Below the pieces are notes generated by a model. The model was not told the origin of the DNA. It ran no database searches and saw nothing but the letters and a program-made list of their open reading frames with translations. The position numbers and the translations under genes were made by a program. From Amphiduros pacificus (taxonomy: Eukaryota; Annelida; Polychaeta; Phyllodocida; Hesionidae), in contig OX439005.1 in assembly GCA_949316495.1 (NCBI GenBank), positions 22,023,704 through 22,087,703 on the forward strand: DNA of 64,000 bases, given 5' to 3'. Below are positions 54,029-64,000 of this stretch, piece by piece. Position 1 is the first letter of the stretch, and each line of letters starts with the position of its first letter.

Positions 54029-55252
54029 ATGAAATATAAAAAAACACACATGGCGCAAAACAAACAAAAACGACCAAGGAATGACATAGACCTCGACAAT
54101 GATTCAAACAAAATAGAAAAATGGCCTAGATTTTTAATTGTGGAAAGTTCTGATGCTGAATATACCCTGGCAAAAATGTCCCCCTTTGCAATTGCAAAGG
54201 GGATACAAGGCATTGCCGGGGTACCAAAAACCGTTAAAAAGATGGGAAATAAATTATTGATTGAGGTTGAGCGGAAAAGCCATGCGAACAATCTACTACG
54301 ATGCCGAATGTTGGCCACAGTTTCTGTTATTATAACAGCTCACAAAACTCTCAACAATACAAAAGGAGTAATCAGATGCCCAGATTTAGTGGGAGTTTGT
54401 GAGGAGGAGATAGTGGATGAGCTCAAAGACCAGGATGTTGTTCAATGCAAGCGGATATTTATAAAAAAGGACGGTGTCAAAATTCCTATCAATACGTTTA
54501 TTCTGACATTTGAAGCAGCGCAGCTTCCAACATCTATTAAAGTTGGATATTTGAACGTTAGAGTTGATGTATTTATTCCAAACCCTCTGCGCTGCTTCAA
54601 GTGTCAGAGGTATGGACATGGATCTGATCAATGTAAAGGTAATGAAACATGTCCAAAATGTACCCCTCAGCACAGTGGAGACGATTGTTCTTCAAATATG
54701 ATTAAATGTGTCAATTGCAAAGGCAATCATCCATCGTATTCGCGGAATTGTCCTTCCTTTTTAAAAGAGAAGGAAATTCAGCGAATACGACACACTGAAA
54801 AAATATCTTTTCCAGAGGCACGGAAGCGAGTAGAAAGTTATAACACAACAAAGGCATCTTATGCCAGCTCTGTAAAAACTAAAGAAACAAAATCAATAGC
54901 AATTCAGACCGAAATTACATGGCCAATCACTGACAAAAATTATTCCTTTTTTACAAAATCTTCTAAATCTTCAGCAACATCTACTCAGACTCAGACACCC
55001 ACTATCCCAGTAGTACCTCAACCAACAACAACATCCACTAAACCCTCTTCACAAACTCCTTCTACATCATCCAATAATAAAAGTATCAATAGTAATAGAC
55101 CAGTACATAAATCAGACAAAAAAGAAATCAAAGAACAAGTTAAAAGTAAAATAAATAGAAGTAAATCCTTGGAAAGGATGGACACAGGTGATCCTCCGGA
55201 TATGATTTTTACACCTGTGCACTCGAAGCATAATCGTAAAATTAACAAGTGA
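54029..55252 (+). CDS. LINE A4 ORF1, intact RRM/zinc-knuckle protein
   Basis: 407 residues, the only complete ORF1 of the family here. 1-35 basic/acidic start; about 40-185 RRM-like (IRCPDLVGV, DVVQCKRIFIKKDG, TFILTFEAA); zinc knuckles at 189-202, 208-220 and 227-241; 250-407 Ser/Thr-rich with a basic end. The ATG at 54029 follows GGGACCTAACTG and the next ATG (54050) is close. Codons 51-58 (SPFAIAKG) are encoded by a perfect 22-bp palindrome (54183-54204). The stop TGA is followed after two bases by the ORF2 ATG (55255). Confidence 0.93.
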   Translation: MKYKKTHMAQNKQKRPRNDIDLDNDSNKIEKWPRFLIVESSDAEYTLAKMSPFAIAKGIQGIAGVPKTVKKMGNKLLIEVERKSHANNLLRCRMLATVSVIITAHKTLNNTKGVIRCPDLVGVCEEEIVDELKDQDVVQCKRIFIKKDGVKIPINTFILTFEAAQLPTSIKVGYLNVRVDVFIPNPLRCFKCQRYGHGSDQCKGNETCPKCTPQHSGDDCSSNMIKCVNCKGNHPSYSRNCPSFLKEKEIQRIRHTEKISFPEARKRVESYNTTKASYASSVKTKETKSIAIQTEITWPITDKNYSFFTKSSKSSATSTQTQTPTIPVVPQPTTTSTKPSSQTPSTSSNNKSINSNRPVHKSDKKEIKEQVKSKINRSKSLERMDTGDPPDMIFTPVHSKHNRKINK

Positions 55253-55254
55253 TT

Positions 55255-58200
55255 ATGTTAGATCATATATTTTTTCTCATTATTCTTAATATGGCTATCG
55301 GCAATATCATACAATGGAATTGTAGAGGATTTGAGGCAAACAGGCCAGAACTGGAGTTATTAGCCCAAAAATATAATGCATCTGTTATTTGTTTACAGGA
55401 AACTAATTTTAAAGATAAGTCAACGACATTTAAGGGATATGTACCTTATAATAAAGTTGGTTCAATAGATGCAATGGACCGAGCACATGGCGGAGTTTCT
55501 ATTTTTGTTAAATCCTGTATACCCCAGAGTAAAATAACTTTAAATAGTAATTTACAAACTTCTGCAGTCAGGGTTACCCTGCACAATACATTAACTATAT
55601 GTTCAATATATCTACCACCTAGTGAGCCAGTTAATATTACAGATTTAAATAATTTGGTAACCCAGCTGCCACAGCCATATATGTTAGTTGGTGACTTTAA
55701 TGCTCACAACTATCTTTGGGGTGGCAGAAATAATACAGATGCCAAAGGACGTATAATAGAAGATTTTTTAAATAATAATAGTTTGTGCCTTTGGAATGAC
55801 GATTTTCCAACATATTTACACCCTGCTACAGGCTCTTTAACATCAATAGATCTCTCCATGTGCACTCCAAATTAATTTTTAGATTATTCCTGGAAAGTAG
55901 AGGAAGATCAATGGGGTAGTGATCATTACCCCATTATTCTAAATAACCATTTTCCTCCACCAGACGAACAAATCCCCAAGTGGAAGTTTCATAAAGCCAA
56001 TTGGGCAAAATTTCAAACATCCTGTTTCAATAGAATAACTCCAGAACTTTTTAACAATGTAGATGATCCTCTTCAAGTTTTTACAGATACATTGTATGAT
56101 ATTGCTGATGGGTGTATTCCCAAATCAAAGTCAAATTCCAAAATTAAAGAAAAACCCTGGTTTAATGATGAGTGCAAAAAAGCTGTCAAGGAGCGAAAAA
56201 AAGCTCTAAAAAATTTTAATCGACAGCCAACTCAATATAATTTGCACTAATTTCGTATAAAAAGAGCTAAAGCCCATTATATTATTAAAATAAGCAAAAG
56301 AAAAAGTTGGAAAGATTACGTTTCTAAATTAAATACACGTTCACCAATTAAAAAATGCTGGGATATGGTGCGTAAAATTACTTGGAAGGGAGGTGGAGCA
56401 AGGATCAAAAATCTAAATCATAATGGCCAATTAATTACAAATCCCACTGAAATAGGTAACACAATAGGTCAAACCATTTCCAAGAATTCCTCATCTGATA
56501 ATTATTCTACAAAATTCCAACAAAAAAAATGGAAAAGAAAGAAACCAACTAAATTTCTAATAACTTGGAACAATATAATAAGCCATTCACAATATCAGAT
56601 TTGAAACGTGCTTTAGATAAATCCCATGATACCGCTCCTGGACCTGATCATATACACTATCAAATCCTCAAACACCTCCCTGACCAAACACTTGGGCATA
56701 TTTTGGATATTTTTAATAATATTTGGGAAAGTGGTAATTTTCCTCCTTCATGGAGTGAAGCCACTATCATTCCTATTCCCAAACCTGGCAAAGACTTGTC
56801 AGATTCAAATAAATATCGTCCCATTGCGTTAACAAGTTGGATTTGTAAATCAATGGAATGAATGATTAATGAGCGTTTAGTTTGGTTTTTAGAAACTGCG
56901 GCTTATATTTCTGTTGCACAGAGTGGCTTTAGAAAGACGCAAATTGACCATCTGGTACGTTTAGAAACGTTTATACGAGAGGGTTTTATGAAAGGCAAAC
57001 ATGTTGTTAGTATATTTCTTTATTTAGAGAAAGCTTACGACAACACATGCAAATATGGAATAATGAGTGATTTATATGATATGGGATTAAGGAGTCTTTT
57101 ACCCCTTTTTATTCAAAATTTTCTATCAAACAGACATTTCAAAGTTCGAGTGGGTGCATCACTTTCTGATGCTTTTGATCAGGAAATGGGTTTTCCACAG
57201 GGTAGTATATTATCAGTTACCCTTTTTATTATTAAAATTAACAGCATTGTTGATTGTATGAGGCCAGAAGCAGATTGCTCACTTTTTGTTGATGATTTCA
57301 ACTTAAGCTATAGGTCAGCAAGCATGCATACAATAGAACGACAGCTCCAACAACACTTAAATAGATTACAAGAATGGGCTGATCATAATGGATTTAAGTT
57401 TTCTTTAAAGAAAACTGTGTGTATGCACTTTTGTAAAAAATGGAAGGTTCACCCAGATCCTGATCTTTATTTAGGTCAAACTCGGATACCTGTTGTCGAA
57501 GAAACCAAGTTTCTTGGACTTATTTTTGACAGGAAATTATCTTTTATTCCTCACATTAAATACGTTAAAAAGAAATGCCAGAAGGCATTAGATTTATTAC
57601 GGATTCTTGCCCATACCGATTGGGGAGGGGACCGCAATATTTTATTGCAATTATACAGAGCGCTGGTACGTTCTAAGCTTGATTATGGGTGTATGATATA
57701 TGGATCAGCACGCCCATCTTATATTAAAATACTTGATCCTGTACAAAATCAAGGTTTAAGATTATGCCTTGGTGCATTTCGTACCTCGCCTGCAGATAGC
57801 TTGGCAGTTGAGGCAGATGAACTGCCTCTTGATTTAAGAAGAGAAAAGCTTGCCCTTCAGTATGCTGCAAAAATTGCAGCTTGTCCAGACAATCCTGCAC
57901 ATGATATTATATTCAATCCAAATTATGTTGATCTTTTTGAAAATAAACCAAATACAATACCAACTTTTGGCCTTCGCATCAAGGAATCTTTACAATCCTT
58001 AAATTTAAATCCGAATCAAATAGCTAAATTTCAATATCCAGAAACACCTCCGTGGACCTATGAAACTTTAAATATTAATTTAGCCATGACGGAATTAAAG
58101 AAATACTCAACCGATCCATCCCTGTATATAAATAGATATAATGAAATAAAATCTATCTTCACTGGATATCAGTGTATATATACTGATGGATCGTTTGATG

Positions 58201-58964
58201 ATGACAAGGCTGCTGCAGCTGCTGTTAAGGGCAATCATATTTATTTGCCAAATAAATCATCTATTTATTCTGCAGAACTTCATGCTTTATACCTAGCTTT
58301 AGATCATGTGGAGACTTCTCCACATCGGAAATTTTTAATATTTTCTGATTCTTTGTCTTGTTTACAAGCATTGAAAGCCAAGGATTGGAAAAATCCCTTT
58401 ATTTTAAATATCCTTGAAAGGTATCATAAACTCTGTACTGAGGAAAATAAAGAGATTCGTTTTTACTGGATTCCCAGTCATATTGGAATCCTTGGAAATG
58501 AGGCTGCGGACCAAGCTGCCAAGGCAGCATTGGATAAGCGGCCAATAAATATGCTAATACCTTATACAGAATTTAAGAAATATATTACTGTTTTTTTACG
58601 TTCTAAAAGGCAATCACGCTGGAACGAAGCTATTTTTAATAAATTACATGAAATTAAGCCCATTCTAGGCAAAACTAAAGGTGCTATTAGAATTAACCGT
58701 AGAGAAGAGTCAGTTTTAACCCGTATAAGAATAGGTCATAGTCATTTGACGCACTGTTATCTGCTTAAAGGTGAAGATCAACCGGAATGTATTGGTTGTC
58801 AAAGGGCTTTGACTATTAAACATATTTTAATTGAGTGTATCGATTTTGATATTATAAGAACTCAATATTTTAATGTACAAGATTTACATACGTTATTTGA
58901 TACTGTAGATACTTCTGTGATAGTATCGTTTTTAACTCACATAGGACTTTATAATCAGTTTTAA
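55255..58964 (+). pseudogene. LINE A4 ORF2: endonuclease-RT-RNase H, several breaks
   Basis: Stops near 55872 (TTA to TAA), 56248 (CAA to TAA) and 56859 (CGA to TGA), and a frameshift near 56530 in an A-run. From 56862 to 58964 a 700-codon frame is open. In it the RT box FFDLEKAYD reads FLYLEKAYD, replacing the first catalytic Asp by Tyr, and GVPQG reads GFPQG, so this RT would be inactive even if expressed. FVDD and the RNase H motifs persist. Four codons before LPNKSSIYSAE are deleted in the RNase H. Confidence 0.9.
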
Positions 58965-59444
58965 GGGCAGAGCTTTTGTTTATTTATGTCATTGACTTAT
59001 TTATCAAGAACTGCAAAACATCATACTGATAAAGTCTTTTAAACAAATCATCCATATTTATTATATTTGATTGATATTATATAAATGCTGTTCACAGTTG
59101 ATAAATTCTTGTGTTATCTACATATTGTATTAACATTTACATTTTGTTTCTAGTCAATATTACGTTTCTATTTTTACTGTTTTGGCACTTTATTGTGTTA
59201 ATTTGAAACCATTCATTCATTCATTTTTACCATTTTTAGGCACTAAATAACCTTAGTGGTTGATGTGCCTCTAAGCAACCATTCATTCATTCATTCAAAC
59301 ATTTCCCCATTGAATGTGCATTTGAAATATTCTCTGTTTTGTTCAACGACTTAAATTCAATATGGCGGCCAGTAAGCAGGAAGTTCATGTTCTGCACATG
59401 CTCAGTTCAAAGAACAGCAGAAGGGTTGTGAACTGTATTGGTGT

Positions 59445-59660
59445 TTAAAGTTTTTTAAATTGAATTTATTTATACATATTTGCCCTGTCTATAATTAATT
59501 AATTGAAATGATTTTGTTGGTAATTTGTGCTTTTAAGATTGTTTACGTATTGTATTAATTTCACAAATCATATATCTAGGCAAAAGGTTTATGCTTTTCC
59601 CATTTTAGGGACTGAATGACAGTTGATGTGCCTTTATTCTACCATTCATTCATTCTTTCC
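59445..59660 (+). mobile_element. LINE family A scrap A5 (3' UTR only)
   Basis: Resembles the 3' UTR of A3 (TTTTTTAAATTGAATTTATT, TGTCTATAA, GGTTTATGCTTTTCCCATTT) and ends GATGTGCCTTTATTCTACC with ATTC repeats. Diverged; the terminal stem-loop is damaged. About 145 bp beyond the end of A4. Confidence 0.7.
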
Positions 59661-60538
59661 TACTGAAATTTAATTTCATCATGACATCACAAGTATAAAA
59701 CTTACTACATTGTATTGTGGCTGGGCAACAAAGAATAATGAAATCATGAAGCCCGGTTGTGACATTTGAATAAACATTTTCACCCAAAGGATAACATGTG
59801 TAGTTATAATCAATGCATTCAAATTTAAGGCTCATCAAAATTAATAGGAGCCCTTGAGCCCATCATAAAGGCCAATGATAGTTTAAATGGGAATCTGTAC
59901 ACAGAAACGTGCATGTTCAAGGATTTGCCATAATATATGAAAAAGCTGTTAAAATTCAAACATATCATTTGGCAAACCTTCTAGCTCCAAACTTAGTTGC
60001 AATTAGAAAAGGTTGAGTATACTGGTTTTAATAGTTACATAAACTAAATAGGAAGATAAGGTAGAAGTGAAAAATTTATGCAAACCCCAGATAGGACTAA
60101 AGAAAATGAAAAATGTCCACCATCTATGTGCAACATTTTAACAAGAATATAAAAAAAAGGTTATTCCGTAGGACACAGATTTATGCTCTGATATTGAGGG
60201 GTCGACACATCATCTAGACATTCCTACCAAGTATGTCTAAAGCCCCATTAGTCAATCAAAATTCATTTTAATACTGTCACACCTCATACCAGTCAGTACG
60301 GTACTTTTAGACTTCACCAGGGGAAAAAGACTACTTCATTGAACTCAGAATTATGCCCTCATAAGGGGTGTAGACATAAGCTAGAAATGTATATCAATTA
60401 CATTTAAGGCCCCATTTCTCAATCAAAATTCCTTTTAGTAATCTTGTGGGACACAGATTGCCTACATGCGAGGAAGGCGAACATATATGATATTTCATAG
60501 ACATTATCAGAGACACTAAACAAATCCTTAGGGCATAT
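59661..60538. other. No gene recognised
   Basis: Unremarkable sequence. Two phrases (CCCCATTAGTCAATCAAAATTC and the related CCCCATTTCTCAATCAAAATTC) near 60243 and 60410 suggest an old duplication of about 170 bp. Confidence 0.45.
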
Positions 60539-60555
60539 TAATAATGATAATAATA

Positions 60556-60630
<75 letters not shown>

Positions 60631-60638
60631 TAATAATA
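60539..60638. repeat. (AAT)n microsatellite, tail of LINE B4
   Basis: About 100 bp of AAT repeats with few interruptions, directly next to the 3' end of B4. It is the expanded tail of the reverse-strand LINE. Confidence 0.9.
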
Positions 60639-62800
60639 GAATTTATATAGTGCTGATACCAGACAGGTCTGTTCAAAGCGCTGTGTTCAGGACGTGCTTC
60701 CTGAAAAGGTAAGTCTTCTGTCTTCTCTAAAAGGATCTGACTGAGGTGCTAGTTCTAATATCACTAGGAAGAGAGTTCCAAAGTCTGGGGCTGACAGATG
60801 AAAAGGCTCTGTCGCCAACTGTCTTCAGCTGAGTATTGGGAACAAGTAAGTGGGTTTCATCATTGGATCTCAGGCATCTTTCACCCTCTTTCACTAGGAG
60901 TAGGTCCTACAAGTAAGGTGGCGCCTTACCATTTAGGGCCTTCCAGGTCACGAGAAGGATTTTAAAGTCAATCCTTGCGTAAATAGGGAGCCAGTGTAGT
61001 TCTCTCAGTTTTCCTGATATGTGATCAAATTTCCTGATTTTTCCTACGACACGGGCTGCGGAGATTTGAAGGTATTGTAGCTTCCTGATTTGGGAAGACC
61101 TGCAAGGAGGCCATTGCCATAATCTAGAGTAGATGTAACAAAGGCATGGGTTAATGTTACAGCTGTCTTCTCGTCTAGACATTATCTGATAGCCGCAAAA
61201 TTCCTTATGTGGTAATAGCCCTTCTTGCACATTTTCCTAATCTTTGTCTTCATGTCCATCTTGGAGTCAAAGGTGATGCCAAGGTCAACTACTGACTCAC
61301 TAGGAGTGATATCAGAGTCCCCTACTCTTATAGAATCAGGGATACTGCTGCTGATGGCAGTATTATGTACATATCAGCATTTCAGTCTTACCATCGTTTA
61401 TTTTCCTCTTGTTTGATATAAGAAAGGTCCTGACTTCACTGACACATTCTTCTAGTTTGTGTCTGCTTATATCAACTTGATGGGTGGAAGCGTGGTCAAT
61501 AGGGATGTAGATCTGAGTATCATCCACATAGATGTGATAGCTGAGGCCATATTTGGCGAGGATATCAGCTAGAGGCGTCATATATATGTTGAATAATATG
61601 GGACCCAGGACTAAGCCCTGAGGGACACCATATTTAATGGACTTGAGGCAGAACCTGTGAGTCCCAACCTTCACACAGTTTCCTGTTAGAGAGGTATGAC
61701 TGAATCCAGGAAAGGGCATGACCTTTAACATTGCATCTTGCCTCTAGTCTATCAAATCGAATTTGGTGGTCAATGGTGTCAAAGGCTGCATAGAGGTCAA
61801 GTAACAGTAGGATTACTGACTTCTTATTATCCAGGTAACGCAGGATATCATTTTGTAGCAAGGCAGTTTCTGTGCTATGATACTCCTTGTAGGCTGAATG
61901 CAACTTGTCTGTAAGGCCATTTCTCAACAGATGAGGGATCAATTGGTCAGCTACTGCCCTCTCTATTAGTTTAGAGATGTATGTCAGGTTGGAAACAAGT
62001 CTGTAGTTCATCTCGGCCAGTTCCAGACCCAGTTTTTCAGCAAGGGCGTGATTATGGCTTTTTTCATATTTTCCGATACTGCCGAATCCATCAGTGATTT
62101 ATTAATGATGGAAGTAATTATTGGTAGAAGGTCATCTAAGAGGTCAAGTAGGAGCGAGGTCTGGATAGGGTCTAGCTCACATGACTTTTTTGCTGACTTC
62201 TTCACAAGTTTGAGCACATCATTTATGGTCAGAACCTCTCAAGCTGTGACTACAGGATGCACTGCTATTGTCCGCAGTGTCACCTGGTGATAGATTTGTG
62301 CAAGTAGGGGCATTATCCATGTCCTGTCGAATTCTTTCTATTTTTTCAAGAAGGAATGTATTGAACTTCTCAGCTTGAGTGACTTTACAGTCAGATTGGG
62401 GCATTGGTGTGTCCTTGTTCTAGTGCATGACTGTATCAATGACTCTAAAGAGCTTTTTAGGGTCATGTTTGTTTTCCTCCACCAGGTTAGAAAAATAATT
62501 GGATTTATTTCTTTGAATGTTATATAATTCTTTGTCAATGTGAAGTCCTGTTTTGTTATTTTTTCTCTAAAGTTTCCTCTTGAGAGACCTCTCAAGCTTT
62601 ATTTGGTCATTCATCCAGGGCACAGGCTTGCGTTGGGTGACTTTGGCGTGTTTGAGAGGAGCATATTTATCCATAAGTGATGTAAGTGATGATCAGGCTT
62701 CAAGGGGAGGTTGACATGGAAATTGTAGTCACAAAGAAAGATGACCTCATGACTAAATGAGCCATAATGTGCTACCAGCTGAGTAAATTCATCATAGAAC
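60637..62800 (-). mobile_element. L2-like LINE, copy B4 (degraded, reverse)
   Basis: Same subfamily as B3. From the tail upward: stem-loop (60649-60681), RT C-terminus (61230-60907: LRELHWLPIYARIDFKILLV), RT core (GVPQGLVLGPILFNIYM, YHIYVDDTQIY, LLLLDLYAAFDTIDH), linker (MPQSDCKVTQAEKFNTFLLE), then part of the endonuclease (TYSEFYDEFTQLVAHYGSFS, EVIFLCDYNFHVN) after an internal deletion near 62685. The catalytic box is YVDD. Many frameshifts. Confidence 0.83.
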
Positions 62801-63134
62801 TCAGAGTAGGTGTCAGAAAGGCACGAGGGGGTGTCCCTCCGATTGGTTGATTTTGGCCACATGATCAAAGTGGGCATGGCAGTCTTGAAGCCACATGTTG
62901 GTTGTTGTTTTGATATGAGCGAATGTTTAATGGCGGTTGACAGTTTTTTGAGCCGATTATTACAAAAGTTAATATGGGAAAGTGTTGGGAAAGTGGCAGG
63001 TGACTCGTCAGAAGTCAAATAGATAGAGAGAGTACACAAAGAGTCCTTGATGGTCAAATTGTGAAGTATTGATTAATTATTTAGCTTATCATTAATATGA
63101 TAGGTGACAGGATGTTTCATGCTAGTCATATACA
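62801..63134. other. No feature assigned
   Basis: Lies between B4 and the LTR fossil. A reverse open frame continues from B4 to 63057 but loses similarity to the endonuclease upstream of about 62812. Confidence 0.35.
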
Positions 63135-63768
63135 TTGTGCATTGATTTTGCACAAGGTCATATTTTTGGCCTGGATCTTTTTGATTTCATCAATTACAAC
63201 ACTTCGCCAAGTCCCCCAGACGTAATAAATGAGATATCCGGGAGGATCACTAAATGGTCAGCTGCAGACGTCCTGTCAGATCTTGTGGCCAGAAAATTAA
63301 AATTTTCGGCAGACGTCTTTACTGAGCAGTCAGTTCGCACAATACCTGCAGTGATGGCATCGCGGTTTTTGCGGTGTTCATACCCCTCTCTCGGGATAAT
63401 AGAATTCCAGTCTCCCCATTCGATTTCAAACCATGGTTGACATTTCAACAGGCAGTCAGCCGTGCACTGTCTGCTTTCAGGCAGTGCAGGATCTTCAATA
63501 TCCTGTCATATTAGGCAGAGATTTCTTCCGTGAATATGGAGTTGTTTTAGACTATGATCGGCGCAGAATTGTCATGAAGTTAGATCCCGCCTGACAGAGA
63601 CTATAAAAATCCCCGCCTGTCAGAATATATAACAAAGGCACATGTAAAACCGGGGTATATACAAGGTGTGTTAGGGGTATGCACGCTGCATAAAGAATTG
63701 CCTTTGTACCCTGAAATAGCAATGTTCACATCCGTACAAGACCGCCGTGTACCTGTGAGATTAATGAT
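63135..63768 (+). mobile_element. Fossil LTR-retroelement fragment with retropepsin-like region (broken)
   Basis: Around 63440-63595 the forward strand carries a short remnant resembling the C-terminal part of a Gypsy-type aspartic protease (LQYPVILGRDF). The segment before it, from 63200, is compositionally similar and probably belongs to the same element. No RT, integrase or LTR is visible in the window, and the fragment is cut by a SINE. Broken; family tentative (Gypsy-like). Confidence 0.5.
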
Positions 63769-64000
63769 TTGTTTGTTTGTTTACATCACTTTCAACATTA
63801 TTTCAGTCATTTCGTGATGAGACCTACTTGTAACAGATATAGTGCTGCCTCACTGAATTGTCATGTCCCAGGTCCTTGACATGACAACCCACCCGGTCAC
63901 AGATTTACAAGGACAACGGGTTAACCCTTTGGCCCGGACCTCAGCTCATATGAGAAATTGTATCATGAGATCAATCTCGGCACGGCCAGGGATCGAACCC
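63769..64000 (-). mobile_element. tRNA-derived SINE (reverse), runs off the window
   Basis: GTTTGTTTGTTTACATCACT to box B (inverted, GGGATCGAACCC) at the window end. The tail is short and the copy more diverged than those at 48956 and 51562; box B has GATCGA in place of GTTCGA on the forward-strand reading. It interrupts the LTR fossil. Confidence 0.92.

Larger units (their letters stand above)
53513..59299 (+). mobile_element. LINE family A, copy A4, full length
   Basis: Starts GTGCGGGGATTAAAGAATAG like A2 and ends in ATTC repeats. ORF1 is intact; ORF2 has several stops and shifts. No convincing target duplication was found: the left flank TATTCCCCTGTG and right flank AAACATTTCCCC do not match. 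Confidence 0.92.

Noticed and set aside
60419-60676. Open frame with a long poly-Tyr run
   Set aside because: Translation of the AAT microsatellite tail of LINE B4; no protein meaning.
62611-63057. 148-codon reverse open frame as a separate gene
   Set aside because: Its C-terminal half is LINE B4 endonuclease; the upstream part has no recognisable content.

Overview
This is eukaryotic repeat-rich DNA, A+T-rich, with introns in the one clear host gene and no prokaryotic gene organisation. Most of the window is non-LTR retrotransposon (LINE) sequence. Several LINE lineages, a tRNA-derived SINE family, two short DNA transposons and fragments of LTR-element fossils are packed together, often nested. 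A marine lophotrochozoan, most likely a mollusc, is my best guess. It rests on the mix of RNase H-bearing I-group LINEs, L2/CR1-like LINEs and a SINE with a (CAAA)n tail, plus the short motif GAGGCAGATAACTCT, which I remember as common in mollusc DNA. The species cannot be fixed from the sequence alone.

Layout. 1-5054: LINE family A copy 1 (I-group, RNase H, ATTC tail). 5085-6500: LTR-element fossil. 6538-6770: L2-like scrap. 7144-9364: L2-like LINE B1, reverse. 9916 to about 16970: B2, a nearly full-length reverse copy of the same family. 19690-21365: related degraded copy B3. 21370-22265 and about 22715-26770: two copies of CR1/L2-like family C. 27101-37180: A2 (full length) followed directly by A3 (5' truncated, intact ORF2). 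37186-41700: no recognised gene, old SINE scraps. 41720-42971: recent tandem duplication carrying the 3' end of an L2-like LINE (E'). 43335-44691: host GNAT acetyltransferase gene, three exons, reverse. 45479-47118: tandem dimer interrupted by two DNA transposons. 47360-50595: LINE E, interrupted by LINE D, itself interrupted by a SINE. 52823-53430: satellite of about 177 bp period. 53513-59299: A4, full length. 59445-59660: old 3' scrap A5. 60637-62800: degraded L2-like B4. 63135-63768: LTR-element fossil, cut by a SINE that runs off the window.

The most unusual object is B2. Read on the reverse strand it encodes, in order: a protein beginning with a chromodomain (16031-15333); an overlapping +1-frame ORF with coiled coil, an SGNH-hydrolase-like segment, a KH domain and a CCCH zinc finger (15343-13970); then, after one in-frame UGA, a large ORF with an unknown N-terminal domain and an apurinic-type endonuclease (13966-11795); and finally the reverse transcriptase (to 9913). 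A histone-reader-like module joined to an RNA-binding ORF1 suggests a LINE that may direct its particles to particular chromatin. That is inference from the domains. Its relatives also share a 3'-terminal stem-loop with compensatory base changes, and a 60-bp insertion made of nothing but that stem-loop and tail sits at 25540-25599.

The host contribution is small: one GNAT gene and several stretches with no recognisable coding content.
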